64,000 nt of DNA from UBA2112 sp964641025 (GTDB lineage Bacteria; Patescibacteriota; Saccharimonadia; Saccharimonadales; Saccharimonadaceae). The translations under genes were made by a program, and so were the position numbers. The stretch is from positions 4,256 to 68,255 of the forward strand of contig CAZXJP010000006.1 of the NCBI GenBank assembly GCA_964641025.1, in the 5' to 3' direction. The notes under the pieces are model-generated. The model worked only from the letters and a program-made list of their open reading frames with translations. It made no database searches and was not told where the DNA came from. This document shows positions 1-7,529 of the stretch, piece by piece (within the stretch, counting starts at the first letter, position 1; each line of letters opens with the position of its first letter).

Positions 1-499
1 TTTTATTAACCTTTGTATTAAGCGAGGTAGCGTCAGCCTCATCATCAATGATAAATATAGGCCTACCAGTACAATAGCCTGAAGAGGCTAAGTGATTCTT
101 CCACTTCCGCAGTACACTAGCGTTTTTCTTTAAAACAACTGCCGTCGGCTGCCTTAGTTTTTTGCTGAAAAAGCGCACTTCGTCGTTCTCATTGCACACG
201 TTAAAAGTATCTATACTCTGCATAGCGCGCTCGAATGTCTGCTGCTGCAGTGCAGTCATTCCGCTCGTGAGAACCAAGAACAGCTCAAAGCCGTGATCTG
301 CAGCAGCAGACATAACACCAAACATCTGTCCAGTCTTTCCGCTCTGCACCTGTCCTAGTAATAGGCCAACCTCATGATCCATATGCGAAAAAGTAGCAAG
401 ATTATTTTTGGATATAGTATCCATTGTTTCGCGAACAGATAAAACAGCCTCAGGCGTGTCTTCCGCTAATCGAGATAAGTACTCCTTTGCGTGACTCAT
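1..499 (-). CDS. Z1-domain ATPase (partial, runs off left edge)
   Basis: This frame begins with ATG at 499 and is open to the window edge, giving 166 residues. I read a Walker A (GQVQSGKT, about residue 50) and a Walker B (IFIIDDEAD, about residue 153) in the arrangement of Z1-domain proteins, helicase-like ATPases often encoded with restriction-modification genes. The ATG overlaps the stop of the nuclease gene as ATGA, so the two are translationally coupled and form the third gene of a methylase-nuclease-Z1 operon. The C-terminal part lies outside the window. The Z1 call rests on the QSGKT...DDEAD pattern and the context; the exact role in restriction is inferred. Confidence 0.8.
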   Translation of the reverse strand, partial: MSHAKEYLSRLAEDTPEAVLSVRETMDTISKNNLATFSHMDHEVGLLLGQVQSGKTGQMFGVMSAAADHGFELFLVLTSGMTALQQQTFERAMQSIDTFNVCNENDEVRFFSKKLRQPTAVVLKKNASVLRKWKNHLASSGYCTGRPIFIIDDEADATSLNTKVNK

Positions 500-1578
500 C
501 GATTAGCAACTCCAAAGTCAAGATACCAGAGATCTTGTCCTTTTAACTTAGCTAGTACAAAATCGTCACGTCCATACGCATTCATAGTGCTCTGTGTACA
601 TAGCTCTCCTGCCTTAAGCGCACCAGATTGCTCGAGGCGACCTTTGAGCCACTTACCCAGAATCTTCAAATCCTTTTGCGAGCGTAGATTCTTGCTGAAA
701 TCACCACTTACTTTACAGCTAAATGACCATCCGTCATCCGTTATGACATTAATAACTCCGCCGTCACCAGTCTTGTCGCTTTGCGGGTATCCGGGCTGGC
801 TTGTGACATGCTTAGGTACAATAAGTTCTACCTCATACCATGAGCGTGGCATAACAAAGCCCTGCTTGTTTTCGCGACCCTTTCCATTGAATGTATTCAG
901 ATTACTTCTAGTAGCATCATCGGTCTTTAGTGGTATACGAAATTCATACTCAAAATCAGGATTAGCTTTTATTGATTCGACAACCTGGCTGTCCGCTTTA
1001 TCTACGCCGTATTGTTCATCCAAGAGGTTATTCTTACTCTCTACAACCTTAACGTCTAGCTCATTGAATGGCCTTGTGGTCGTCTCTCGTAAGCGAGTGA
1101 TGAAGTCCTCAAGTTCGCTACAGTCAGATTCAGGAAGCCTATAGTCCACTTCATATTGGCGACCTGTTTTATTTTCTACGATATTAGTTAGATTCGATGA
1201 TCCAATCAGCCCGCCTATGGTGCGATCTTGGTTTTTGAAGCTTATAATCTTACCGTGGAACGGGAAAGTGACGACAAAATAGACTCCACCTAAATTATTT
1301 GAGCGAAGCGTATTATCAAGATCCTCCACAGCTTCTTTTTGCTGCTTAGTAAGGCCCTCGAAGTAGTGCATACCGATGTTTAACTCTAGGTAGGGGCCAC
1401 TATTCGCCTCGATGATGCTCTTAAGGTCGATAAGGGCATCGGCAGAAATATATCCAGAGGCAATCTTTAACCTATCCGACCTCTCCAGCAGTTCAGTAAA
1501 AGCGCTATGATAGGTTTCGGATTCTGTTTTTAGGGGTGGGTAATTCGAATATATTAAACTCACGTCAATCCAGAGCAA
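496..1578 (-). CDS. PLD-fold restriction endonuclease, NgoFVII-like
   Basis: A 360-aa protein whose N-terminal third resembles the phospholipase-D-fold nuclease domain of NgoFVII-type restriction enzymes. It has an HGK-type catalytic motif (FPFHGKIISFKNQD, about residue 107) followed by GLIGSSNLT, the usual H-x-K...GSxN layout. Enzymes of this group act as dimers and need no metal. The middle and C-terminal half have no motif I recognise and probably hold the DNA-specificity part. It overlaps the end of the cytosine methyltransferase by 14 nt and the Z1 gene by 4 nt, so methylation and cutting are encoded in one transcript. The target site cannot be read from sequence; NgoFVII itself recognises GCSGC. 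Confidence 0.8.
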   Translation of the reverse strand: MLWIDVSLIYSNYPPLKTESETYHSAFTELLERSDRLKIASGYISADALIDLKSIIEANSGPYLELNIGMHYFEGLTKQQKEAVEDLDNTLRSNNLGGVYFVVTFPFHGKIISFKNQDRTIGGLIGSSNLTNIVENKTGRQYEVDYRLPESDCSELEDFITRLRETTTRPFNELDVKVVESKNNLLDEQYGVDKADSQVVESIKANPDFEYEFRIPLKTDDATRSNLNTFNGKGRENKQGFVMPRSWYEVELIVPKHVTSQPGYPQSDKTGDGGVINVITDDGWSFSCKVSGDFSKNLRSQKDLKILGKWLKGRLEQSGALKAGELCTQSTMNAYGRDDFVLAKLKGQDLWYLDFGVANR

Positions 1579-2644
1579 GTGCCGGTTTCAGGTTAATTCC
1601 TTTGCTTATTATACCATCTTCTTTAGGTAAGACAGACACCTTGCTCAGATCTTCCTTAAACACGGGCTTTAGATGCTCGGCAAACACCTTTGCAGCTATA
1701 GGCGGTACAGAGTTTCCAATCTGCCGGCGTACCTCTGTAATTGATCCTTCAAATATAAAGTCGTCCGGATAGCCGAATAAACGAGCACGCTCTCTGTTGG
1801 TGAGCGGGCGGGGCTCTTCGTAGTGATACCCCCATGTACCACCGCCACCACCTGCAATAATGGTAGTAGACGGCTTATTTCGATCAAGGCGTCGATATAC
1901 ATGGCTAATCATGCCTTTGACGTAGTAAGGGCTATCCTTAGGTATAGACGTAAAGTTTCCCCCCTCGGGAATCAACTTAAGCATCTCACGAGTCTTATCT
2001 TTGATATTTTGATGTTCATTGTTATATGGAACCTTCTCCACCCCCTTAAGGGCCTCTCCTGCGGTAAAGTAGTTCGACTCATCATGCGTATATTCTGGAA
2101 ACTCGAAATCATAGTCAATATCGTTACGAACGCCTACAATCAAGACTCGCTCGCGCAACTGAGGAGCACCATACTTTGCAAAGTTATTAAGCCTATACTT
2201 TACAGTGTACCCAAGTGCCGCAAAATCCGTCACGATCTGCTCGATAGCAGCACCTTTATTGGCCGAAAGTATACCTTTGACATTTTCGCCAATGAATATC
2301 TTAGGCCTCTTTACCTCGACAGCCTTAACGAAGTATGTATATAGGTTGCCACGTTCAGTCTCGAGTCCGCCTCGCTTCCAAAGCATTGAAAAATCCTGGC
2401 ATGGAAAACCGCCGGTAATAATGTCACAGTCAGGCAACGATTCAAAGTCTACATCTTCTATACTACCTTCGTGGATATGATCGCCGAAGTTGCGCTTATA
2501 GGTTTGGCATGCCCAGTGCATAAAGTCATTCGCCCATACAACTTCATAGCCTGCTTGTACAAATCCAAGGTCTAACCCGCCACATCCCGAGAATAGCGAT
2601 AGTAGCTTAGGTTTATTGTTGTCGTCATTCTGTTGTTTAGTCAT
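1565..2644 (-). CDS. dcm: C5 cytosine-specific DNA methyltransferase (type II modification)
   Basis: A 359-aa DNA (cytosine-5) methyltransferase. The classic motifs appear in order: I (LFSGCGGLDLGF), IV with the catalytic Cys (GGFPCQDFS), VI (IGENVKGIL), VIII (QLRERVLIVG region), IX (NRERARLFGYPDDF) and X (QIGNSVPPIAAKVF). It should protect host DNA from the neighbouring PLD nuclease. I place the start at 2644 because the ATG there is preceded by a strong GGAGGG; the in-frame ATG at 2680 has no such site. A TATAAT-like box lies upstream near 2703-2708 on this strand. It heads a minus-strand operon with the nuclease and the Z1 protein. Confidence 0.93.
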   Translation of the reverse strand: MTKQQNDDNNKPKLLSLFSGCGGLDLGFVQAGYEVVWANDFMHWACQTYKRNFGDHIHEGSIEDVDFESLPDCDIITGGFPCQDFSMLWKRGGLETERGNLYTYFVKAVEVKRPKIFIGENVKGILSANKGAAIEQIVTDFAALGYTVKYRLNNFAKYGAPQLRERVLIVGVRNDIDYDFEFPEYTHDESNYFTAGEALKGVEKVPYNNEHQNIKDKTREMLKLIPEGGNFTSIPKDSPYYVKGMISHVYRRLDRNKPSTTIIAGGGGGTWGYHYEEPRPLTNRERARLFGYPDDFIFEGSITEVRRQIGNSVPPIAAKVFAEHLKPVFKEDLSKVSVLPKEDGIISKGINLKPALALD

Positions 2645-2880
2645 TATTTCCCTCCAATGTCTCCATCTATTATAAACCATAAGCTCAGTTTGGCCGCTAT
2701 TGATATTATATGTTATTTATGTTTTGCCACCCCTGTTGTGCATAATCTATAGAAACTAGAGCCTGCAACAACAAGTTCTATGACAGGGCGTGTTAGTGTA
2801 CCGTCAAATACCAGACGCAGCCACGTCCAGGAGTAGCTATACTCGTTCAACAGAGGTATAATATCAAACAAAGTGTTGTA
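2645..2880. other. Divergent intergenic region between methyltransferase and TrlF-like gene
   Basis: An AT-rich spacer that must carry both divergent promoters. On the plus strand TATAAT at about 2857-2862 lies roughly 40 nt before the ATG at 2902; on the minus strand TATAAT at about 2703-2708 lies before the methyltransferase. I see no further gene and no clear operator dyad. Confidence 0.5.
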
Positions 2881-5382
2881 TTGGAAAAGAGTGTTTGTAG
2901 AATGAATATCGAAAGCAATAGAGGGTCAGAATGGCGTAGGTGGGATCTACACCTTCACACAAAGGGTACTAATAAAAATGATCAATTTCATGCGAGCGCT
3001 GACTTTGATGCATATTGTGTAACGATGCTAAAAAAGGCTGTCGACAAGAAGATAGCCGCTATCGGCATTACTGACTATTTCAGTATAGATAACTACGCAA
3101 AGGTTATAGACTTTATAGCTAACATAGACGATCGTCAAGATTTTGACGATGATCAGAAAGCATTCATAAAGAGTATTCTCATCCTTCCTAATGTAGAGCT
3201 TAGGATGCTCCCCGTTACTTCAACTGGAAAACTTGTTAATATTCACTGCATCTTTAATCCAGAGATTGTTAGCAGTCTTGATAATGACTTTTTTGGCTCG
3301 ATAGAATTTTACGACGGGTCGAGATCGCATAAGATGAATAAAGCAGGCCTTGTAAGCTTGGGCAAGAGCCTTGACGCTTCACTGTCTGACGATGTCGTCG
3401 CCTATAAGAAGGGTGTGGAGAACTTTGTCGTCAATCAATCAAAGCTACAGAGCTTGCTTCTTGAGCCACACTTTGCCGACAACACCATCGTTGTCGTAAG
3501 TAATTCAAGAAATGATGGAGCATCAGGCTTCCAGAAGCACTATGATCTGTTTGAAGATAAAGCTCCGGGCAGTCTTGACGGCGTAAGAAAAGCGATCTAC
3601 GCCATCTCTCAGGCAATCTTTTCTAGCAATGAAGAGGATAGAAAATACTTTCTGGGACAAAAGAAGGATAATGAAGATGCAGTGATAAGCAAATGCGGCT
3701 CTCTGAAGCCTTGTATCCACGGTAGTGACGCACACACCGAAGCAAAGCTTTTTGAACCGGACAACGATAGGTTTTGCTGGATAAAAGCAGATACAACTTT
3801 CGAGGGGTTGAAACAGATCATATACGAGCCTGCTGACCGCGTATTTATCGGCATAGAGCCACCGGTTTTAGATAGGGTGAGGAGTAATAAAACTAAATAC
3901 ATAGATTCATTAAATATAAATCATATATCTGGCTATACAGGTGCGCAGGGTGTATGGTTTAACGATGTTCAAATAGACTTCAACAAAGAGCTTGTGGCTA
4001 TTATCGGAAATAAAGGTAGCGGTAAAAGTGCACTTTCTGATGTGATCGGCGTGTTGGGCAATACGCACAATGCCGGTATTAAGCATGAAAACCTATCATT
4101 CTTAAATGCAAAGAGGTTGAAGTTTAGAAAAAAAGGCTTTGCAGAGAACTTTCAGGCAGAATTGGTATGGGAGGACGGAACAGGCAGGGGCGATCAGATC
4201 CCTCTCAACCATGACGTGGATGCTAATCAAGCAGAGAAAGTTAAGTATCTTCCGCAAAATTATTTTGAAAACCTAACTAATGATCTTGAAGGCGAAGGTT
4301 TTGATAAGACATTAAAAAGTGTCATCTTTCTACATATACCTGACGAACAAAGGCTAGGTAGCCATAGCTTCGAAGAGCTAGAAGAAATAAAGGCAAAAAG
4401 TATTGAAGCCGACCTCGTTAGTCTTCGTGATGAAGTTCATGATATATCGGAGGATATTATTAAACTTGAAGGCAAGAAACATCCAAGTCGATTAAGGCAA
4501 CTTGAGAGTCTCATTAAAGAGAAGCGGAATGAATTAAAAGAACACGACAAGATTAAGCCGGTTGAAGTGCCCGATCCTGCCAAGTTAGATGATGAAGCTA
4601 CGAATAAGCAAAAAAGTGAAAAATACGACCAATTAGAGAAACTTAATGCCACTCGTGAAGAGCTGGTTGCGCAAATCACAGCTCAAAAGGCCGAGCTAAT
4701 TAGGGCCGCGCAGGAGCAAGAGGAGGTCGGCTTATTGAAGAAGTCTCTTAGGCGCGTAATTGGTCAAGTGGAGACTTTCAAGTCTGATAATTCTTTAGTG
4801 TTTGAAAAGTATGGACTCGATATTAATGCAGTTATTGAGATGAAGGTTGAAGAGTCTCCTCTTGTGGCAAAGGTTGAAGAATATGCGCAACGAGTTAAGA
4901 GTATACGAGCTTCCTTGCGAACAAAGGCGTCGATTGAGTCCGACTCCGAATTAGTCAGTAGGCCAGAAAGTCTAAGAGCAGCTCATGAGGCAAGCCTTCA
5001 ATCCAAGCAAGACAGCGTTGACGAGCAGATAGCAGAGATTAAGAAAGATTTGTCAAAACCGGAGAAGGAATTTCAGGAGTACAAAGAAAAGCTTGGCAAA
5101 TGGAAAGACAAGCGACATGCTATCGAAGGCACTAAAGATCAGTTGGCAACTCTTAAGTTTTACGAAAATGAATTAAACTTTGCGAATAGTGAGCTTCTGC
5201 CCATACTCGCACAAAAGCGTGAGGAGCGCCTCACTAAGACCCTAGAGATCTTTGCCAAAAAGAAAGAAGTAGTTGAGCTTTATGGTTTATTCAAGGAATC
5301 GATTGATAAAGAGATATCAAAAGATGAGGAATTCACAAAAAAATTCGGGTCTTCGGATTTTATGGTGGAAAAGGGTCTATAA
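2881..5382 (+). CDS. TrlF-like PHP + SMC-type ATPase, N-terminal part (disrupted by transposon)
   Basis: The N-terminal 822 residues of a large two-domain protein followed by 11 residues read out of the transposon end. Residues 1-310 form a PHP-type metal phosphoesterase domain (WDLHLHT with HLH at 24-26, GITDYFS, HGSDAHT). An SMC/Rad50-like ATPase follows, with Walker A GNKGSGKS at 376-383 and a long charged coiled coil at about 500-800. The ABC signature, Walker B and H-loop are missing here; they lie at 10263-10979 beyond the insertion. Such PHP-ATPase proteins (TrlF-like) occur in defence islands; their substrate is not established to my knowledge. The TTG at 2881 lacks a ribosome site; ATG at 2902 behind GGAAAAGAG is a plausible alternative start. 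Confidence 0.85.
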   Translation: MEKSVCRMNIESNRGSEWRRWDLHLHTKGTNKNDQFHASADFDAYCVTMLKKAVDKKIAAIGITDYFSIDNYAKVIDFIANIDDRQDFDDDQKAFIKSILILPNVELRMLPVTSTGKLVNIHCIFNPEIVSSLDNDFFGSIEFYDGSRSHKMNKAGLVSLGKSLDASLSDDVVAYKKGVENFVVNQSKLQSLLLEPHFADNTIVVVSNSRNDGASGFQKHYDLFEDKAPGSLDGVRKAIYAISQAIFSSNEEDRKYFLGQKKDNEDAVISKCGSLKPCIHGSDAHTEAKLFEPDNDRFCWIKADTTFEGLKQIIYEPADRVFIGIEPPVLDRVRSNKTKYIDSLNINHISGYTGAQGVWFNDVQIDFNKELVAIIGNKGSGKSALSDVIGVLGNTHNAGIKHENLSFLNAKRLKFRKKGFAENFQAELVWEDGTGRGDQIPLNHDVDANQAEKVKYLPQNYFENLTNDLEGEGFDKTLKSVIFLHIPDEQRLGSHSFEELEEIKAKSIEADLVSLRDEVHDISEDIIKLEGKKHPSRLRQLESLIKEKRNELKEHDKIKPVEVPDPAKLDDEATNKQKSEKYDQLEKLNATREELVAQITAQKAELIRAAQEQEEVGLLKKSLRRVIGQVETFKSDNSLVFEKYGLDINAVIEMKVEESPLVAKVEEYAQRVKSIRASLRTKASIESDSELVSRPESLRAAHEASLQSKQDSVDEQIAEIKKDLSKPEKEFQEYKEKLGKWKDKRHAIEGTKDQLATLKFYENELNFANSELLPILAQKREERLTKTLEIFAKKKEVVELYGLFKESIDKEISKDEEFTKKFGSSDFMVEKGL
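5339..5346. repeat. Left 8-bp target-site duplication AAAAATTC
   Basis: AAAAATTC directly precedes the left terminal repeat and recurs exactly at 10252-10259 after the right one. Eight bases is the duplication length typical of ISL3-family elements. Confidence 0.95.
5347..5368 (+). repeat. Left terminal inverted repeat of the ISL3-type transposon
   Basis: It begins GGGTCTTCGGATTTTAT and matches the reverse complement of 10230-10251 at 21 of 22 positions (G/A difference at position 18). The transposase stop codon lies only 9 bp inside it. Confidence 0.95.
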
Positions 5383-6708
5383 GTTACCCTTCTCCAATTT
5401 CTTAATAAGTGTGGAAAAATCTACACCATAGTTGCCTGTTTTGTCACGGTCTGTTATTTGATACGAATTGAAACTATCGTATAACATAGCTTTGCTGAAA
5501 GCACTTGAATTAAATCGAGGCTTCCGTTTCTTATGGAGCTTCTCATTAAAAAGTATTTTGGCTCGTAAGGCTTCAAATGAGTAACCTCTACCCATTCGTT
5601 CTACTTGCCTAATGATGCTATTTATAGACTCTGTATAAGCGTTAGTGAGCCTTTTATCGAAGTAGTTGAAGATTTCATCCTGCCAGTTTTCTACGGCTCT
5701 TACGAGGTCTTTATAGGCGTTTTTAGAGTTACTGGATAAACAACGTTGTCTCCAATACCTGTAACGTTCTCTGCCTTGGTCAAGGTCATCTGTATCCCAT
5801 ATCCAGTAGAACTCTTCTTTAAGTTCATAGGCTTCTTTTAGTTCAGGTAAATTACTTAACCAAGTATCCAAAAGGAATGAGTCTCGTTCATTCAGGTCAT
5901 GCTTTCGTTTAAGAAGGATATACCTCTCACGCATAAGGGTACGCCTTTCTTTGGCTGTCATATTGGCTTTAAGAGACTTCCTAACACTGTCTAAGGCTTG
6001 ATTAGCCATACGGACTACATGAAACTTATCTACAACTACTTTTGCGTGTGGCATAACTGTATTAACTGCGTCTTTGTAGGGCTTCCACATATCCATTGTG
6101 ACGTATTCGATATAAGTATTGTCTGTAATCTCAGAAAGGCGTTGAATGACCGTATCTTTGTTACGATTGGGTTTTATGTCATATATAGTTCTACGTTCCA
6201 CATTGGTCAATACAAGACGAGGTTTCTTGATAATGTGTATTTCGTCAATACCGAGCCATTTAGGAGTTTCAAACTGGTATTCAAGTTCTTTTAATGCCAC
6301 ATAGTTTTTAAAGATGTTCCTAACGGTTTTCTCGTCTACACCAACGTTTTCTGCTACTTCCACAAAAGTTTTAGACATGGACTGTTCTTCAATGGACTCC
6401 AACAATCTTTTAGTCATACTACGCTTTTCGTCAATGGATATAAGGCGTTCCCAAAAAGTTGTGCCACATTCACGACATTTATAACGTCTACGGTTTACTT
6501 GTAAGCCTACTCGCTTTAAATGAATAGGCAAGTCCATGATTAATTGTTTTCGTGAACTATGCTTGTACAGTTTGTCAAAACCGCATTTAGGACAACGTTC
6601 AGGTGGTTTGATTGCTTCCACTTTAAACATCATGTCGGTTTCATTTTCTTGTGGTGGTTCTATTGTTTTAAGGTCTGGTAGGAATAATAGGTCTAACATA
6701 TTGTTCAT
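5377..6708 (-). CDS. tnpA: ISL3-family DDE transposase
   Basis: A 443-aa transposase of normal ISL3 length. An N-terminal zinc-ribbon DNA-binding part (CPKCGF at about 38, then CRECGTTFW near 78) precedes a helix-turn-helix (SKTFVEVAENVGVDEKTV). The DDE core follows: first Asp in WLGIDEIHI (about 150), second in VVVDKFHVV (about 226), and Glu in YTESINSIIRQ (about 363). It appears intact and probably active in principle. The start may be the second Met, three codons in, since the weak AAGG site sits close to the first. It reads outward toward the left inverted repeat. Confidence 0.95.
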   Translation of the reverse strand: MNNMLDLLFLPDLKTIEPPQENETDMMFKVEAIKPPERCPKCGFDKLYKHSSRKQLIMDLPIHLKRVGLQVNRRRYKCRECGTTFWERLISIDEKRSMTKRLLESIEEQSMSKTFVEVAENVGVDEKTVRNIFKNYVALKELEYQFETPKWLGIDEIHIIKKPRLVLTNVERRTIYDIKPNRNKDTVIQRLSEITDNTYIEYVTMDMWKPYKDAVNTVMPHAKVVVDKFHVVRMANQALDSVRKSLKANMTAKERRTLMRERYILLKRKHDLNERDSFLLDTWLSNLPELKEAYELKEEFYWIWDTDDLDQGRERYRYWRQRCLSSNSKNAYKDLVRAVENWQDEIFNYFDKRLTNAYTESINSIIRQVERMGRGYSFEALRAKILFNEKLHKKRKPRFNSSAFSKAMLYDSFNSYQITDRDKTGNYGVDFSTLIKKLEKGNL

Positions 6709-6761
6709 CCTTTACTACTCCGTGTTTTTCAAGTATAGATTTGATATCAAAATTAAAATTG

Positions 6762-6875
6762 TTAAATATTTTTTGTGACCACAAATGCTCTTAGAACATC
6801 CCATAAAGCATATACAATAGGTGATAGGAAAATAGTTTGGAAAATTCCTTTTGTAGAGTTTGCATTAAATAATGC
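6762..6875 (-). pseudogene. C-terminal remnant of a membrane protein gene
   Basis: A 37-codon open stretch ending in TAA that reads like the last membrane helix of an integral membrane protein (FQTIFLSPIVYALWDVLR then FVVTKNI). A stop lies directly upstream in frame and there is no start codon with a ribosome site. It probably is a leftover of a cargo gene truncated when the element was assembled. I cannot name the family. The rest of the 6709-6900 gap shows nothing else. Confidence 0.3.
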
Positions 6876-6901
6876 ACCCTATCGTTGGATAGCCTATGTA
6901 C

Positions 6902-6937
6902 AAAAAAGGTTATCCTATAGTTGCACAGGATAACCTT
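6902..6937 (-). terminator. Rho-independent terminator of the cad/metallothionein operon
   Basis: An 11-bp perfect stem (AAGGTTATCCT at 6906-6916 with AGGATAACCTT at 6927-6937), a 10-nt loop and, reading on the minus strand, a run of six T. It lies 14 nt after the metallothionein stop codon. Confidence 0.85.
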
Positions 6938-6950
6938 CATTATTATTCAA

Positions 6951-7100
6951 TTATGCAGTTGCACAGCTACAATCTTTGCACTCGCAAACTTCATCAGTAC
7001 AATGATCTGCACATTCTTGATTACAATAAACTTTTCCATCAACCTCTACTTTGTTCTCACCAATAAGACAATTACAGTTAGAGCGTGCACATTTTTCCAC
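6951..7100 (-). CDS. Bacterial metallothionein (49 aa)
   Basis: A short gene with a GTG start at 7100 behind a strong AGGAGGAG that overlaps the cadC stop codon. The 49-residue product has ten cysteines: C4, C9, C11, C26, C30, C34, C39, C41, C44 and C46, and a His at 33. The layout KCARSNCNCL...VYCNQECADHC...CECKDCSC is that of the BmtA/SmtA family of cytoplasmic Zn/Cd-binding proteins, including the central YCxxxCA motif. It is the last gene of a cadC-metallothionein transcript, followed by a terminator. It would bind intracellular Cd or Zn while the P-type ATPase exports it. Confidence 0.88.
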   Translation of the reverse strand: MEKCARSNCNCLIGENKVEVDGKVYCNQECADHCTDEVCECKDCSCATA

Positions 7101-7113
7101 TTTGAATCTCCTC

Positions 7114-7458
7114 CTATTTTGGTAAATCTTCTGTTAGGCACCATCCTTCGTGTAAAAGGCTGGTTACACAAGGGTCAACAACTCGATACCGAATAAAATT
7201 TCCCTCACGAGACGAACGAACAATGCCCTTATCATCTAATCGTTGAAGTTGGTTAGAGATGGCTTGAGGTTTCATTTCGAGTTGTTCAGCCAACTCAGTA
7301 ACGGATATGTTTGGTGTTCGAATCACTGCGTGTAATATCCGAAGCCTCGTGCCGTTTGAAAGGATTTTAAACGTTTCGCTCAATCCCTCCGCATAATCTA
7401 TATCCAACAAAGGACGATCCGTTAGCTGAGGTTTAGGTGTACAACAATTTTCTTCCAT
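7114..7458 (-). CDS. cadC: ArsR/SmtB-family metal-responsive repressor (CadC/CmtR-like)
   Basis: A 114-aa winged-helix repressor. The DNA-binding core is LSNGTRLRILHAV then SVTELAEQLEMKPQAISNQL (helix-turn-helix) and a beta-wing (GIVRSSREGNFIRYRV). Candidate metal ligands are the N-terminal Cys pair (residues 5-6 from this start) and two C-terminal cysteines (DPCVTSLLHEGWC). The classical CadC ELCVCDL motif is absent (SVTEL instead), so the metal site may be more CmtR-like. I start at 7458 because GGGGGAGGA sits directly before that ATG. It should release the two operators at 7480-7499 and 9905-9924 when it binds Cd, Pb or Zn. Confidence 0.88.
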   Translation of the reverse strand: MEENCCTPKPQLTDRPLLDIDYAEGLSETFKILSNGTRLRILHAVIRTPNISVTELAEQLEMKPQAISNQLQRLDDKGIVRSSREGNFIRYRVVDPCVTSLLHEGWCLTEDLPK

Positions 7459-7479
7459 TATTTCCTCCCCCATTTCACA

Positions 7480-7513
7480 ATTACATTATATAGTGTAATA
7501 GTTTGTGTGTCAA
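7480..7513 (-). promoter_or_regulatory. Promoter and ArsR-type operator of cadC-metallothionein
   Basis: On the minus strand TTGACA (7508-7513), a 17-nt spacer and TATAAT (7485-7490) form a consensus sigma-70 promoter. A dyad, ATTACA...TGTAAT (7480-7499), covers the -10 box, as expected for an ArsR-family operator. The same layout recurs at 9905-9938. Confidence 0.85.
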
Positions 7514-7529
7514 ATTATATTTTTTTAGA

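Noticed and set aside
491..1144. A 217-codon open frame antisense to the PLD nuclease.
   Set aside because: No ribosome site and a low-complexity Ser/Leu/Pro composition; it mirrors the codon use of the nuclease on the other strand.
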